Of a stretch of 19,070 nucleotides of DNA, positions 8,118 through 15,968 are shown piece after piece (position 1 is the first letter of the stretch; every line of letters begins with the position of its first letter). The DNA lies in the NCBI GenBank assembly GCA_034408685.1, contig JAWXCP010000208.1, positions 1 to 19,070 of the forward strand, given 5' to 3'. Source of the stretch: JANXVY01 sp034408685. Its GTDB lineage: Bacteria; Pseudomonadota; Alphaproteobacteria; Rhizobiales; Hyphomicrobiaceae. The notes below the pieces were generated by a model, which worked only from the letters and a program-made list of their open reading frames with translations, made no database searches and was not told the DNA's origin. The position numbers were made by a program, and so were the translations under genes.

Positions 8118-8858
8118 TTATGCATATGACCGAACGAGCCCACCAACCAGGATGTTCCACCCGTCAAACAGCACAAAGAACAGCACTTTGAATGGAAGTG
8201 AAATGACCGTCGGCGGCAACATCATCATGCCCATTGACATAACCAATGTGGCGACGACCAGATCAATAACCAGGAACGGCAGCAGAATTAAGAAGCCCAT
8301 TTCGAAACCACGACGAAGTTCTGAAATCATAAACGCAGGGACCAAGATGCGCAAATCCTCGACCGCAGCCTCGGGCGTCAGGTCGGGAGTCCGTTTACGT
8401 GCAAGTTCCTCGAACAGCTTTAGGTCTTTATCGCGCACGTTGGCTTGCATGAACTCGCGCAACGGCTGGACGACACGATTGTAAGCCTCCTTCTCGTCAA
8501 TGCGGCCCTCCATCAGAGGCTGAAGGCCGTTGCTCCACATGCGATCAAATGTCGGCGCCATGATGAAAAACGACATAAACAAAGCCAAGCTCACGAGCAC
8601 GATGTTAGAAGGCGTCGAGGGGAGACCCAATCCAGAGCGCAAGAAGGACAGCGCAATAACGAGACGGGTGAAGCAAGTCATAGTGACGAGAATCCCGGGC
8701 GCCACTGACAGCACCGTAACAAGGGCTAGCAATTGGATGATGCGAGAACTTGTGCCCGTTTGTCCTTCAGGAAAAAGGCTTCTCAAATCGATTGGCTGGG
8801 CACTCGCTTCACTTGCGAATAAAGCGATAAAGAGTGCCGTGGAGAAGAGATGCTTCAT
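8118..8858 (-). CDS. fliP: Flagellar type III export gate protein FliP
   Basis: 246-residue inner-membrane protein of the flagellar export gate, which with FliQ and FliR forms the channel for rod, hook and filament subunits. It has a cleavable signal peptide (MKHLF to ASEASA, about residues 1-20), then membrane segments at about 40-65 and 85-105, a periplasmic loop with DLTPEAAVEDLRILVPAFMISELRRGFEMGF, and two C-terminal membrane segments ending in MMLPPTVISLPFKVLFFVLFDGW, all characteristic of FliP. The length is normal. Its ATG overlaps the fliL stop by ATGA, so it is translationally coupled as the last gene of the operon. The gene that often follows, fliQ, is not here; decayed DNA with an IS fragment follows instead. 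Confidence 0.97.
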   Translation of the reverse strand: MKHLFSTALFIALFASEASAQPIDLRSLFPEGQTGTSSRIIQLLALVTVLSVAPGILVTMTCFTRLVIALSFLRSGLGLPSTPSNIVLVSLALFMSFFIMAPTFDRMWSNGLQPLMEGRIDEKEAYNRVVQPLREFMQANVRDKDLKLFEELARKRTPDLTPEAAVEDLRILVPAFMISELRRGFEMGFLILLPFLVIDLVVATLVMSMGMMMLPPTVISLPFKVLFFVLFDGWNILVGGLVRSYA

Positions 8859-9379
8859 TCGACCACCATGGATCTGAGCAAAAACCTGCGGGCACGTCCC
8901 TTCGTTCTAAGTTGGACAATCTCACTGAGATCGTCCTTCAAGAACTCAAGGCCGGCCGCTGTCTGAACCTGGGCCAGGCTGGTGCTACGCACATAGCCGG
9001 CAACGTCCTCGGTCATCTGCGCCACGAGTGCGTCCCGCCCCTCCTTCACGGCTTGCGAGAACGCCACAGAGCCTTCCAGTCTGAGCCATGGCCCGACGCC
9101 ACCGCCGATATTCACAATGATTGGCTCAAGCGGAACGATGTGGTCTTTGAGCCGATCGGCGGCGCCAGAGCTGGATGGCTCCGCTGAAGCGCTAGCCGAG
9201 TCATGCCCAGGAGGGGCTGCAGCACCTCCCGCCCCACTGGTTGCCACAGGAGTAGGCGCTGGCGGCCCAATGATCACGCCGTAGCCAAAGCCTGCGCCGA
9301 CTCCTAAAACGATAAGAAGCAGCAATGGAATGACGAAGCCACCGGCACCCGCCATCGCTGGATTTTCAGACTCGGCCAT
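8855..9379 (-). CDS. fliL: Flagellar basal body-associated protein FliL
   Basis: 174-residue single-pass membrane protein associated with the stator and basal body, which in other bacteria supports stator function and torque. A hydrophobic segment spans about residues 13-36 (GGFVIPLLLLIVLG...), followed by an Ala/Pro/Ser-rich linker and a periplasmic domain with VPLEPIIVNIGG and WLRLEGSVAFS, then the C-terminal RDALV...LKDDLSEIVQLRTKGRARRFLL typical of FliL. The start at 9379 is supported by GGGAG a few bases upstream. It sits 23 bp after flgH and overlaps fliP by 4 bp. The fliL-fliP order is common to rhizobial clusters. Confidence 0.95.
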   Translation of the reverse strand: MAESENPAMAGAGGFVIPLLLLIVLGVGAGFGYGVIIGPPAPTPVATSGAGGAAAPPGHDSASASAEPSSSGAADRLKDHIVPLEPIIVNIGGGVGPWLRLEGSVAFSQAVKEGRDALVAQMTEDVAGYVRSTSLAQVQTAAGLEFLKDDLSEIVQLRTKGRARRFLLRSMVVE

Positions 9380-9402
9380 ATCGTCTCCCAGCCATTGTCA
9401 TT

Positions 9403-10182
9403 CTAGAATGGAAACAGTAGATCGATGACTTGATGGCCCCACGCAGGCTGCTGAACCTCCATGATCCGGCCGCGCCCGCCGTATGACATCCTCGCCTCGG
9501 CAATGCGGTCATGCGAAATCGTGTTGTCGGCCTTGATGTCGGTGACGTTGACAATTCCCGTGAACGTCAACACCCGCAACTCGTAGTTGACGCGAAGCTC
9601 CTGCGAGCCCCTGATGACGAGATTGCCGTTGGGTACCACTCCCGTGACCACGGCGGCGATCCGCAGATCGATGTTTTCGGAACGCACAATGGCGCCCTTA
9701 CCATCCTGGGAGGTATTGGACGTCACCGCAGAGTCCATCTGGGCGGACACTGCGGACGCAAAGCCTTTCCAATCGATATTGTGGCTCATGTCGAGCCCAA
9801 ATCCATGGGAAGAATCACGCGAGCGCTTCGAGCTATTGTCGAACGAAGCCTTGTCCTTGATCGATATTGTTACGGTAAGGATGTCGCCAACCCGGCGGGC
9901 GCGGGGGTCACGGAACAGGTCCGTGCCTCGCTCCTGCCACAGCGAGCCGTTGGCAGAGATCGTGTGCGCGCGCGCGGCATGCTGATGACCAGCGAGAGCC
10001 GTTGCGTCGGTGACCGGGACAGTAAGACCCGAGCCAACTGGGCTAAGCTCAGGCTCGCGGCCAATCTCCAACGGCCTTGCGGCGCAGCCTGCGAGAACGC
10101 TGCACAGGACAGCCAGTCCGATGGACCGCACTATCGCAATTCGCATAGCAATACGGTTGAACCAGAGACATTTCTTAATCAC
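9403..10182 (-). CDS. flgH: Flagellar L-ring lipoprotein FlgH
   Basis: Outer-membrane lipoprotein that forms the L ring, the bushing around the distal rod. A signal peptide with lipobox LAGC has its lipidated cysteine at residue 33 when counted from the GTG at 10182. Family features follow: SLWQERGTDLFRDPRARRVGDILTVTISIKDKASFDN, NGNLVIRGSQELRVNYE, and the C-terminal VTDIKADNTISHDRIAEARMSYGGRG...QQPAWGHQVIDLLFPF. The GTG overlaps the motE-like stop (GTGA) and has GGTGA upstream; an ATG at 10146 (residue 13) would give a more usual signal-peptide length but has no clear ribosome binding site. Either start leaves the mature protein unchanged. Confidence 0.96.
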   Translation of the reverse strand: MIKKCLWFNRIAMRIAIVRSIGLAVLCSVLAGCAARPLEIGREPELSPVGSGLTVPVTDATALAGHQHAARAHTISANGSLWQERGTDLFRDPRARRVGDILTVTISIKDKASFDNSSKRSRDSSHGFGLDMSHNIDWKGFASAVSAQMDSAVTSNTSQDGKGAIVRSENIDLRIAAVVTGVVPNGNLVIRGSQELRVNYELRVLTFTGIVNVTDIKADNTISHDRIAEARMSYGGRGRIMEVQQPAWGHQVIDLLFPF

Positions 10183-10790
10183 GGATTCACCGCCGGCTCA
10201 ACCGTTTGCGCCGAAGCCGCTACAATCATTGAGAGATTTGCCGCCTTTTCAGAAGGCATTTCGTTCAAGATTGAGCTTGCCACTCGCGTATCGAGGCGCA
10301 TCAGGATAGAAGCTGCGGTTGTCGGGTCAAGACGCGCAATTTGCTCCGAAGCAGCTTCAGCTCGCATCCCCGTATATATACTGACAAGCTGCTCGGTAGC
10401 TTTCTTAACAAATGCCTCACGCTTTTGGATCCAGTCCTTCAATTGCGCGCTGCGCGCTTCCAATTCGGAAGTTTTCCCATCGATTTTTTTGCCGAGCTCC
10501 TCAAGATGCGCCATTTGCTTAACCAACCGCGCCTCGGCTGCAACATCGCGCACTGCTTCGCAGTACTGCGCGGCAATCGAGCCGGAAAGCTGCTGCTCTA
10601 GAAGCGCGGGCCGCGCAGGCACCACGTCTTCAATTTTTGCCTGCAGCTTTTTTTTGGGCGCTTCAGCGAGCGCGGGAACCTCGGCCCATGCAAGAAAGTA
10701 TACTGCGAGAATCGCCACACTCGCAGCCGCAAACTTGGCCGTCAGCCTCCGCCAGCTTGTATGAACTGGCACCCGCGTAATAGTGATCAT
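10179..10790 (-). CDS. motE: MotE-like flagellar motor accessory protein
   Basis: Bitopic or secreted protein resembling MotE of rhizobia, a periplasmic chaperone reported to stabilise and target MotC. A hydrophobic segment (about 21-40) is followed by AEAPKKKLQAK and a coiled-coil region (LVKQMAHLEELGKKIDGKTSELEARSAQLKDW). The C-terminal MgtE_N-like part reads YTGMRAEAASEQIARLDPTTAASILMRLDTRVASSILNEM. The ATG at 10790 is preferred because AGAAGGAA lies 6 bases upstream; an ATG at 10814 (8 codons longer) overlaps the flgI stop by ATGA but lacks such a site. A run of eight A's on the coding strand falls in the PKKK codons. It sits between flgI and flgH as in rhizobia. MotC itself is not in the window, so the partner is inferred. 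Confidence 0.85.
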   Translation of the reverse strand: MITITRVPVHTSWRRLTAKFAAASVAILAVYFLAWAEVPALAEAPKKKLQAKIEDVVPARPALLEQQLSGSIAAQYCEAVRDVAAEARLVKQMAHLEELGKKIDGKTSELEARSAQLKDWIQKREAFVKKATEQLVSIYTGMRAEAASEQIARLDPTTAASILMRLDTRVASSILNEMPSEKAANLSMIVAASAQTVEPAVNP

Positions 10791-10810
10791 CGTCCGTTCC
10801 TTCTGCGCGC

Positions 10811-11911
10811 TCATTGCACAACGAGTTCGGCTTGTAAGGCACCCGCCGACTTGATCGCCTGAAGAATCGCGATGATGCCGGGTGGCTTGAGCCCCATGCG
10901 GTTGAGGCCGGTCAAAAGCGTCTGCAGGTCGACGCCATCGACCACGGCGAAGCTGCTTTGTTCCTGCCCTGCCGCCACTGTTGTCTGATTGGCAACAACC
11001 GTCTGGCCCCTCGAGAATGCTGCGGGCTGCGATACCTGTGGCGTTTCCGTTACCCTCACCGTCAAGTTGCCGTGAGTAACAGCGACGCGGCTCACTTTAA
11101 CATTGCGGCTGATGACGATCGTGCCCGTGCGCTCATCGATAACGATGCGCGCGGGCATGTCCGGGCTGACAAGCAGTTGTCCAATCTCGGCGATAAAGCG
11201 CGACGGAGAAACTTTTTTGGGCAGGTCGACCGCCACCGAGGCTGGCCCGTTGTCGCGAGCCAGTCGCATCTGATAATGCTGCATAGTGTGCGCGTTGATA
11301 GCGTCAAACACTGCAACCGCTGTCGTGAAATCCGGGTTCTTGAGCTCAAGATGAAATCGCGTTGATTGCGAGACCGGGCTCGGCGAACGACGTTCCACGA
11401 GCGCACCACCAGCGATCCGCGCGCTCGTCGGTGTGCCGTAAGTTAGGACTTCGTTCTGACCCTTGGCCTCGAAGCCCGAAACCGTGACCGAGCCCTGCGC
11501 GACGGCATAGACTTGGTTATCGGCGGCTTGAAGCGGGGTCATAATCAAAGTACCTCCCGCGAGCGAACTCGCATCGCCGAGCGAGGTTACTGTCACGTCG
11601 ATGCGATTGCCCGGCACGGCGAAAGCTGGCAACTCGGTCGTCACCATCACCGCCGCAACGTTGCGCGTACGCGCGCCCAATCCGCGAATGTTGACTCCCA
11701 TTCGCTCAAGCATCGCGGTCATGGATTGATCGGTAAAAGGCGCGCTGCGCAGGCTATCGCCTGTTGCTTTGAGACCGGCGACAAGCCCGTAGCCAACAAG
11801 CTGGTTCGAGCGGATCTCCCTCATCGAGGTTATGTCTTTGACCCGCGTTTCCGCAGCATCAGCACCGCTAGCGGACACAATAAAGGAGGTGATTATCAGC
11901 GCTCGAAGCAT
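10811..11911 (-). CDS. flgI: Flagellar P-ring protein FlgI
   Basis: 366-residue periplasmic protein that forms the P ring in the peptidoglycan layer. It has a signal peptide (about 1-19, cleavage near GADAA/ETRVKD), then the highly conserved VKDITSMREIRSNQLVGYGLVAGLKATGDSL, SMTAMLERMGVNI, RNVAAVMVTTELPAFAVPGNRIDVTVTSLGDASSLAGGTLIMTPL and the C-terminal GVDLQTLLTGLNRMGLKPPGIIAILQAIKSAGALQAELVV. The length is normal and it is complete. It starts 2 bp after the flgA stop, fitting its dependence on the FlgA chaperone, and overlaps the longer version of the motE-like gene by 4 bp. Confidence 0.98.
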   Translation of the reverse strand: MLRALIITSFIVSASGADAAETRVKDITSMREIRSNQLVGYGLVAGLKATGDSLRSAPFTDQSMTAMLERMGVNIRGLGARTRNVAAVMVTTELPAFAVPGNRIDVTVTSLGDASSLAGGTLIMTPLQAADNQVYAVAQGSVTVSGFEAKGQNEVLTYGTPTSARIAGGALVERRSPSPVSQSTRFHLELKNPDFTTAVAVFDAINAHTMQHYQMRLARDNGPASVAVDLPKKVSPSRFIAEIGQLLVSPDMPARIVIDERTGTIVISRNVKVSRVAVTHGNLTVRVTETPQVSQPAAFSRGQTVVANQTTVAAGQEQSSFAVVDGVDLQTLLTGLNRMGLKPPGIIAILQAIKSAGALQAELVVQ

Positions 11912-11913
11912 GA

Positions 11914-12375
11914 CTAACCTTGCACCTCGACCGTTCCGTCGGCGCGAACAATGCCGGTTACGATTGTCCCCGTGTCAGAATTGCGAACCCGCACGTATTG
12001 CCCGACGACCCCCGCCTGCAACGCGAGGCCGACAGCACGGATGTTGAGTCCACCATCCCTAAACTCGACGGTGACACGTTCACCCTCCTTGAACACTTGT
12101 GGCTCGCGGAGCGCGTTGAGCGGGATTGCCGCGCCAGCAACCAAAGGCCGACGCGCCACCTTCCCAACAACGCTGTCGCGCGATGTATAATGCGTCCGTC
12201 GCGCCACATCATTTGCGATGAGATTCCGCTCAATCACCATTTCCTCTGTCAGCGCATCGCCGGGCTGGATCGAGGCGCTTGGAACAGGAAATCGGGTCGA
12301 TTCGCTCGCGCAAGCGACTCCGAACCACGCCTGAGCGACGAGACAATATATGAATAAGCGCATCGGTCGATCCAT
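11914..12375 (-). CDS. flgA: Flagellar P-ring assembly chaperone FlgA
   Basis: 153-residue periplasmic chaperone that helps FlgI assemble into the P ring. It has a signal peptide (from MRLFIYCL to about ACASE), then a SAF-like region (PSASIQPGDALTEEMVIERNL, VVGKVARRPLVAGAAIPLNALREP) and the C-terminal FlgA fold (FKEGERVTVEFRDGGLNIRAVGLALQAGVVGQYVRVRNSDTGTIVTGIV). It is on the short side, as in other rhizobial FlgA. The start is either ATG 12375 or ATG 12363; neither has a clear ribosome binding site, and the second gives a cleaner signal peptide. It lies 38 bp after flgG and 2 bp before flgI. Confidence 0.95.
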   Translation of the reverse strand: MDRPMRLFIYCLVAQAWFGVACASESTRFPVPSASIQPGDALTEEMVIERNLIANDVARRTHYTSRDSVVGKVARRPLVAGAAIPLNALREPQVFKEGERVTVEFRDGGLNIRAVGLALQAGVVGQYVRVRNSDTGTIVTGIVRADGTVEVQG

Positions 12376-12413
12376 TGAGCGGTGAACTGTGCACTTTCTA
12401 GCTTGGGCGGCAA

Positions 12414-13202
12414 TTAACGGAGACCCTTGGAAACCGTTCCCATCATCTCATCGGCTGCCTGCACGACCTTGGAATTCATCTCGTAAGCGCGCTGGGCAGA
12501 AATGAGCTCGGTGATTTCCTTCACCGCATCGACGTTGGATGCTTCAAGGTAACCCTGTTTGATGGTTCCAAGGCCGGCGGCTCCTGCGGTGCCAACGACA
12601 GCGGGGCCCGAGGCGGCGGTCTCGCGGTAAAGATTGCCGCTGAGCGGAGAAAGTCCGACATCGTTCACAAATCCGGCAACCGAGATCTGTCCGAGTAGCT
12701 GCGGCTGCACGTCACCGACGGCCTGTCCGAATACCTGCCCTGTGTCGTTCACCGTTACATTGGTAACCTCGATCGGTATTGTGATCGCCGGCTGAACAAC
12801 ATAACCCTCTGTCGTTACAATCTGCCCAGTCGCGCTTTTATTGAAGGCGCCGGCCCGTGTGTAGAGCGTTTCGCCATCTGGACCCGCCACACGAAAAAAA
12901 CCCTTGCCCGTGAGCGCTAAGTCGAGCGAGTTACCAGTCTGAGCCAACGCGCCCTGCATGTGCAAGTTCCGCACTGCAGCTGCCTTGGTCCCAAGACCGA
13001 CGCGCAACCCTTCGGGTATCACTTCGTCTGTGCCAGCGGTTGGTGTCCCGGCGGCCCTGTCTATTTGATAAAGAAGATCAGTGAACTCGGCGCGAGACCG
13101 CTTGAAGCTTGTCGTATTAATATTGGCAACGTTGTTCGAGATAACCTCGACATTGAGCTGCTGAGCCGCCATTCCAGTCGCCGCGATTGCAAGTGCACGC
13201 AT
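12414..13202 (-). CDS. flgG: Flagellar distal rod protein FlgG
   Basis: 262-residue axial protein forming the distal rod. The N-terminus MRALAIAATGMAAQQLNVEVISNNVANINTTSFKR is the FlgG signature, with NTG-like TPTAGTDEVIPEGLRVGLG, then GKGFFRVAGPDGETLYTRAGAFN, and the C-terminal GYLEASNVDAVKEITELISAQRAYEMNSKVVQAADEMM. The ATG at 13202 is preferred: GGGGGAA lies about 7 bases before it and it gives the canonical N-terminus and length. The frame extends 5 codons to an ATG at 13217, which has no ribosome binding site. The gene follows fliE with a 42-bp gap. Confidence 0.97.
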   Translation of the reverse strand: MRALAIAATGMAAQQLNVEVISNNVANINTTSFKRSRAEFTDLLYQIDRAAGTPTAGTDEVIPEGLRVGLGTKAAAVRNLHMQGALAQTGNSLDLALTGKGFFRVAGPDGETLYTRAGAFNKSATGQIVTTEGYVVQPAITIPIEVTNVTVNDTGQVFGQAVGDVQPQLLGQISVAGFVNDVGLSPLSGNLYRETAASGPAVVGTAGAAGLGTIKQGYLEASNVDAVKEITELISAQRAYEMNSKVVQAADEMMGTVSKGLR

Positions 13203-13244
13203 TGGCTTTTCCCCCATATTTCAAAGTGTCTGCGCAGCGTGCTC

Positions 13245-13574
13245 TCAGATTTGCATCCGGCTAATCTCAAGGTAGGCAGCCACGATCTTGTCGCGGAGGG
13301 CGATGGAGATCTGCAGCGACTGCTCAGCCGCCATGACCTGCTCAACGACTGCCTGCGTGGACGCGGTCCCTTTGATGCCAGCCACCGAAACACTCTCCGC
13401 CTTGTGAAGTTGTTGCGCCAGTCCAGCTACAGCTTCGCCTATCAGATCAGCGAAATCAGTATTCTCCACCGGACTGGACACACCGCCCGATGCGCCAGCT
13501 CGCGATAACCCGCCCGGGCTGTCGACAGCCAATTTTTGCTGGGCGCTATAGCCCTTCACCGGATCGATGTTCAT
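13245..13574 (-). CDS. fliE: Flagellar MS ring-rod junction protein FliE
   Basis: 109-residue small axial protein linking the MS ring to the proximal rod and needed early for export of rod proteins. The N-terminus is variable (MNIDPVKGYSAQQKL); the conserved part is FADLIGEAVAGLAQQLHKAESVSVAGIKGTASTQAVVEQVMAAEQSLQISIALRDKIVAAYLEISRMQI, matching the FliE C-terminus that ends in (E/D)(I/V)xxMx(I/V). The length is normal. Its start overlaps the flgC stop by ATGA, so the pair is translationally coupled, and the flgB-flgC-fliE order is that found across most flagellated bacteria. Confidence 0.95.
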   Translation of the reverse strand: MNIDPVKGYSAQQKLAVDSPGGLSRAGASGGVSSPVENTDFADLIGEAVAGLAQQLHKAESVSVAGIKGTASTQAVVEQVMAAEQSLQISIALRDKIVAAYLEISRMQI

Positions 13575-13990
13575 CTCGCCCTCAATAGCTCGATAAGATC
13601 GTTGGTCATCTCGCGAACCTGACGCACGACTTGAAGATTAGCCTCGTAGCTGCGGTGCGCCTCCCGCATATCCGACACTTCAACCAAAGGATTGACGTTC
13701 GGCATCTTGACGTTGCCGTTGGCATCAGCTGCCGGGTGACCCGGATCGTGTTGGATCTTGAACGGCGATTCATCGCGGCCGATCGAAGCGACGCGCACAA
13801 CAGTCACTCCGGTCGCGCGGTCGAGCTCTTGTTTGAAGCTTACCGTCTTTCGCGCGTAAGGATCGCCACCACTTGTCTCCGCGACCGATGTCGCGTTGGC
13901 CAAGTTCTCTGAGACGACGCGCAGACGCGTTGACTGCGCGCTTAGCGCGGCAATAGCAGATACCTTTGCGAACCTAAGATCGTCACTCAT
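13571..13990 (-). CDS. flgC: Flagellar proximal rod protein FlgC
   Basis: 139-residue proximal rod subunit. It shows the rod-protein N-terminal motif in the form LSAQSTRLRVVSENLANATSV, then GGDPYARKTVSFKQEL, the typical VNPLVEVSDMREAHRSYEANLQVVRQVREMTNDLIELLR at the C-terminus, and PGHPAADANGNVKMPNVN (consensus P.hPdAdanGyV..PNVn). Complete and of normal length. It overlaps flgB upstream and fliE downstream, each by 4 bp. Confidence 0.97.
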   Translation of the reverse strand: MSDDLRFAKVSAIAALSAQSTRLRVVSENLANATSVAETSGGDPYARKTVSFKQELDRATGVTVVRVASIGRDESPFKIQHDPGHPAADANGNVKMPNVNPLVEVSDMREAHRSYEANLQVVRQVREMTNDLIELLRAR

Positions 13991-14373
13991 GCGCCACCCC
14001 GGACACTGGACAGCAGCATGCGATTGAACGAGCCCATGATACCTGCGACCGCAGCCTGCTGCCCCCTAGATTCGCCTAGAATCGCCATCTCGCCATCGAG
14101 TGAGACAGAATTGCCCGAATGTTTTTCGCTGGGCTGCTCGCGAACCAGGACGCCATATCGCTCGCTTCCGATACTCTGCGGTGCCAAATGCTGAGGGCTG
14201 GTAACGCTCATTTGCATCTGAACGCTGCCGACAGCCTCTTCAAATGAAGGAATATCCTTTGCGCGATAGCCTGGGGTGTCGGCATTAGCGACATTTGATG
14301 CAACAACGGCGACACGCGAAGCCAGCCACCGCATACGCTCGTGACCAATCGTGAAAATTCCAATATCGCTCAT
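13987..14373 (-). CDS. flgB: Flagellar proximal rod protein FlgB
   Basis: 128-residue proximal rod subunit. The N-terminal half has RMRWLASRVAVVASNVANADTPGYRAKDIPSFEEA, the SxNxANxxTPGyrA rod motif, and the C-terminal half has NSVSLDGEMAILGESRGQQAAVAGIMGSFNRML (family form N.V.ld.Em..la.n...Y.a......k...l). The usual central tyrosine of that last motif is replaced here by AAV. Its ATG overlaps the flhB stop (ATGA) and its stop overlaps the flgC start. Confidence 0.96.
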   Translation of the reverse strand: MSDIGIFTIGHERMRWLASRVAVVASNVANADTPGYRAKDIPSFEEAVGSVQMQMSVTSPQHLAPQSIGSERYGVLVREQPSEKHSGNSVSLDGEMAILGESRGQQAAVAGIMGSFNRMLLSSVRGGA

Positions 14374-15512
14374 GGGCCTATTGCTCCTGACCTATGGTCA
14401 GTAACTAGTCGCGTTGACTTGCCCGAGACTTGTGTGTTCGCCGCGAGCCTACTTGGGTCGCGCGCCATCAAATGAAGAATGATTTCTGCAATTGCGCGAT
14501 AGAACTCGGCCGGTATCGGGCGATCGGCTTGGACCGCCCCATACAAACTGCGGGCGAGTGCGCGATCCTCGATGACAGGAATTTCGTTTTCCTCAGCAAT
14601 TCGCCGGATAGAAAAGGCGACGAGATCGAGACCTTTGGCAATGACGACCGGCGCTGCTGTCTCGCCCTGCACGTACCGTAGCGCAACTGCGTAATGGGTC
14701 GGATTGGCCACGACCAGCGTGGCCCGTGGAACTCGGGAGATCATGCGTTGACGTGCGCGCTCGCGCGCAAGTGATCGCTGCCTGGCGCGAATCATCGGGT
14801 CACCCTCCGACTGCCGCTGCTCGTCCTTGACTTCCTGCAGGCTCATACGCAGGTCATTGCGCCACTTTATGCGCGTCCAGATGACGTCTCCCAAGGCCAG
14901 CACCGCCATACACAATCCGGCCGCCAAGAACAGCGCGGTAAGCTCACCAAGTACGATGCGCGGTAGTTCCTCGGCATTGACTTGCATGTAGCCAGCGGCA
15001 CGACGCGCTCCGGCAGTCAAAAGATAATAGAACAGCGCCGCGGCGAGGGTAATCTTGACAATCGCCTTTGCGAACTCCACGCGTGCTTGCGCGCCAAGAA
15101 CCCTTGTAAGTCCACTTGAAAGAGAAATTCGAGAGAAATCAGGCTGGATTCGAGTCAACACCATCGCCGGCGGATTTTGAATGATGGACGCCAGGATGCC
15201 AACTACGATCATTGCCAGCAGCAGTGGGCCAGTGGCAAGCGCGATGAACCTTGCCATGCTCCAGGCGAGTTCAATGGCCCGCTCACCCGACTGGAGATCG
15301 AAATCGAATGGCCGCTCGAGAAGTTGGGTAAGTTCAAACAGGTGGCGAACTGCAAACGGCGCCACGGCCGACAATGTCAAACCCAAAGCCAGCAGCACGC
15401 CCGCGCTACCGACCTCTCTCGAAAATGGAGTATTGCCTTTTGCCAGGGCATCCTCGATACGCCGTGGAGAGGCCTCCTCCGTCTTTGACTCGCGGTCGGG
15501 CTGCTCAGCCAT
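14370..15512 (-). CDS. flhB: Flagellar export apparatus switch protein FlhB
   Basis: 380-residue inner-membrane export protein that switches substrate from rod/hook to filament type. The N-terminus has the typical EQPDRESKTEEASPRRIEDALAKGNTPFSREV, followed by four hydrophobic segments and a cytoplasmic C-terminal domain. The self-cleavage site NPTH is at residues 270-273 (within VVANPTHYAVALRY), with PVVIAKG and the conserved AEENEIPVIEDRALARSLY downstream. A ribosome binding site GGGAG/GGAAG precedes the ATG. It starts 51 bp after fliN and is coupled to flgB. The last ~25 residues are a non-conserved tail. Confidence 0.97.
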   Translation of the reverse strand: MAEQPDRESKTEEASPRRIEDALAKGNTPFSREVGSAGVLLALGLTLSAVAPFAVRHLFELTQLLERPFDFDLQSGERAIELAWSMARFIALATGPLLLAMIVVGILASIIQNPPAMVLTRIQPDFSRISLSSGLTRVLGAQARVEFAKAIVKITLAAALFYYLLTAGARRAAGYMQVNAEELPRIVLGELTALFLAAGLCMAVLALGDVIWTRIKWRNDLRMSLQEVKDEQRQSEGDPMIRARQRSLARERARQRMISRVPRATLVVANPTHYAVALRYVQGETAAPVVIAKGLDLVAFSIRRIAEENEIPVIEDRALARSLYGAVQADRPIPAEFYRAIAEIILHLMARDPSRLAANTQVSGKSTRLVTDHRSGAIGP

Positions 15513-15563
15513 CTTCCACTCCCGGGCAGCGCACAGCAGGCCATGCCACTGGTACTTGCTGTG

Positions 15564-15968
15564 TCAAAAGTCTTCACTGAATTGGACGACCTCACGCACA
15601 GCCACACCAAATTTGTCCGTTGCCTCGTCGATAACCACCACTTCGCCGCGAGCAACGATGCGATCGTTAACAACGACGTCGACGAGATCACCAATTTTGC
15701 GGTCGAGCGGGATGATCGAGCCTCGAGTCATTCCCATTAGTTTGGAAACTGGAATACGAACCGCGCCAAGTACGATCTGGACGCTAACCGGAATGCGCAT
15801 GATCGCCTCGTGACCACGCGCACCCCAATCGTCGGATGCCCCCCTCAAGGGATCACCCAAAGACCCTTCCGCCGCAGAACGCATTTGGGCAATACTCTCG
15901 ACCACGCTGTCCAGCTTGTGAGCTGTTTCGGAACGATCGTCTGCGGTCACGGTCACATCCCTTGTCAA
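15564..15968 (-). CDS. fliN: Flagellar motor switch protein FliN (TTG start)
   Basis: 134-residue switch-complex protein of the C ring. The first ~55 residues are a variable leader; from about 56 on is the SpoA/FliN domain: IMRIPVSVQIVLGAVRIPVSKLM, RGSIIPLDRKIGDLVDVVVNDRIVARGEVVVIDEATDKFGVAVREVV. The TTG at 15968 overlaps the motA stop (TTGA), and no strong ribosome binding site is seen before it; a GTG at 15956 (codon 5), preceded by AAGGGA, is an alternative. FliM and FliG, its partners, are often encoded beside it in rhizobia but are absent between motA and flhB here. Confidence 0.93.
   Translation of the reverse strand: MTRDVTVTADDRSETAHKLDSVVESIAQMRSAAEGSLGDPLRGASDDWGARGHEAIMRIPVSVQIVLGAVRIPVSKLMGMTRGSIIPLDRKIGDLVDVVVNDRIVARGEVVVIDEATDKFGVAVREVVQFSEDF

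Noticed and set aside
9511..10764. Long + strand open frame (417 codons) opposite flgH and the motE-like gene
   Set aside because: It is antisense to two recognised genes with full family signatures, has low-complexity, non-protein-like content and no ribosome binding site of note. It is a product of the codon bias of the - strand genes.
11882..11896. Sequence AAAGGAGGTGATTAT on the + strand, a near-ideal ribosome binding site
   Set aside because: It is antisense to the flgI signal-peptide codons; the next ATG (11910) is too far and opens only a frame antisense to flgA.
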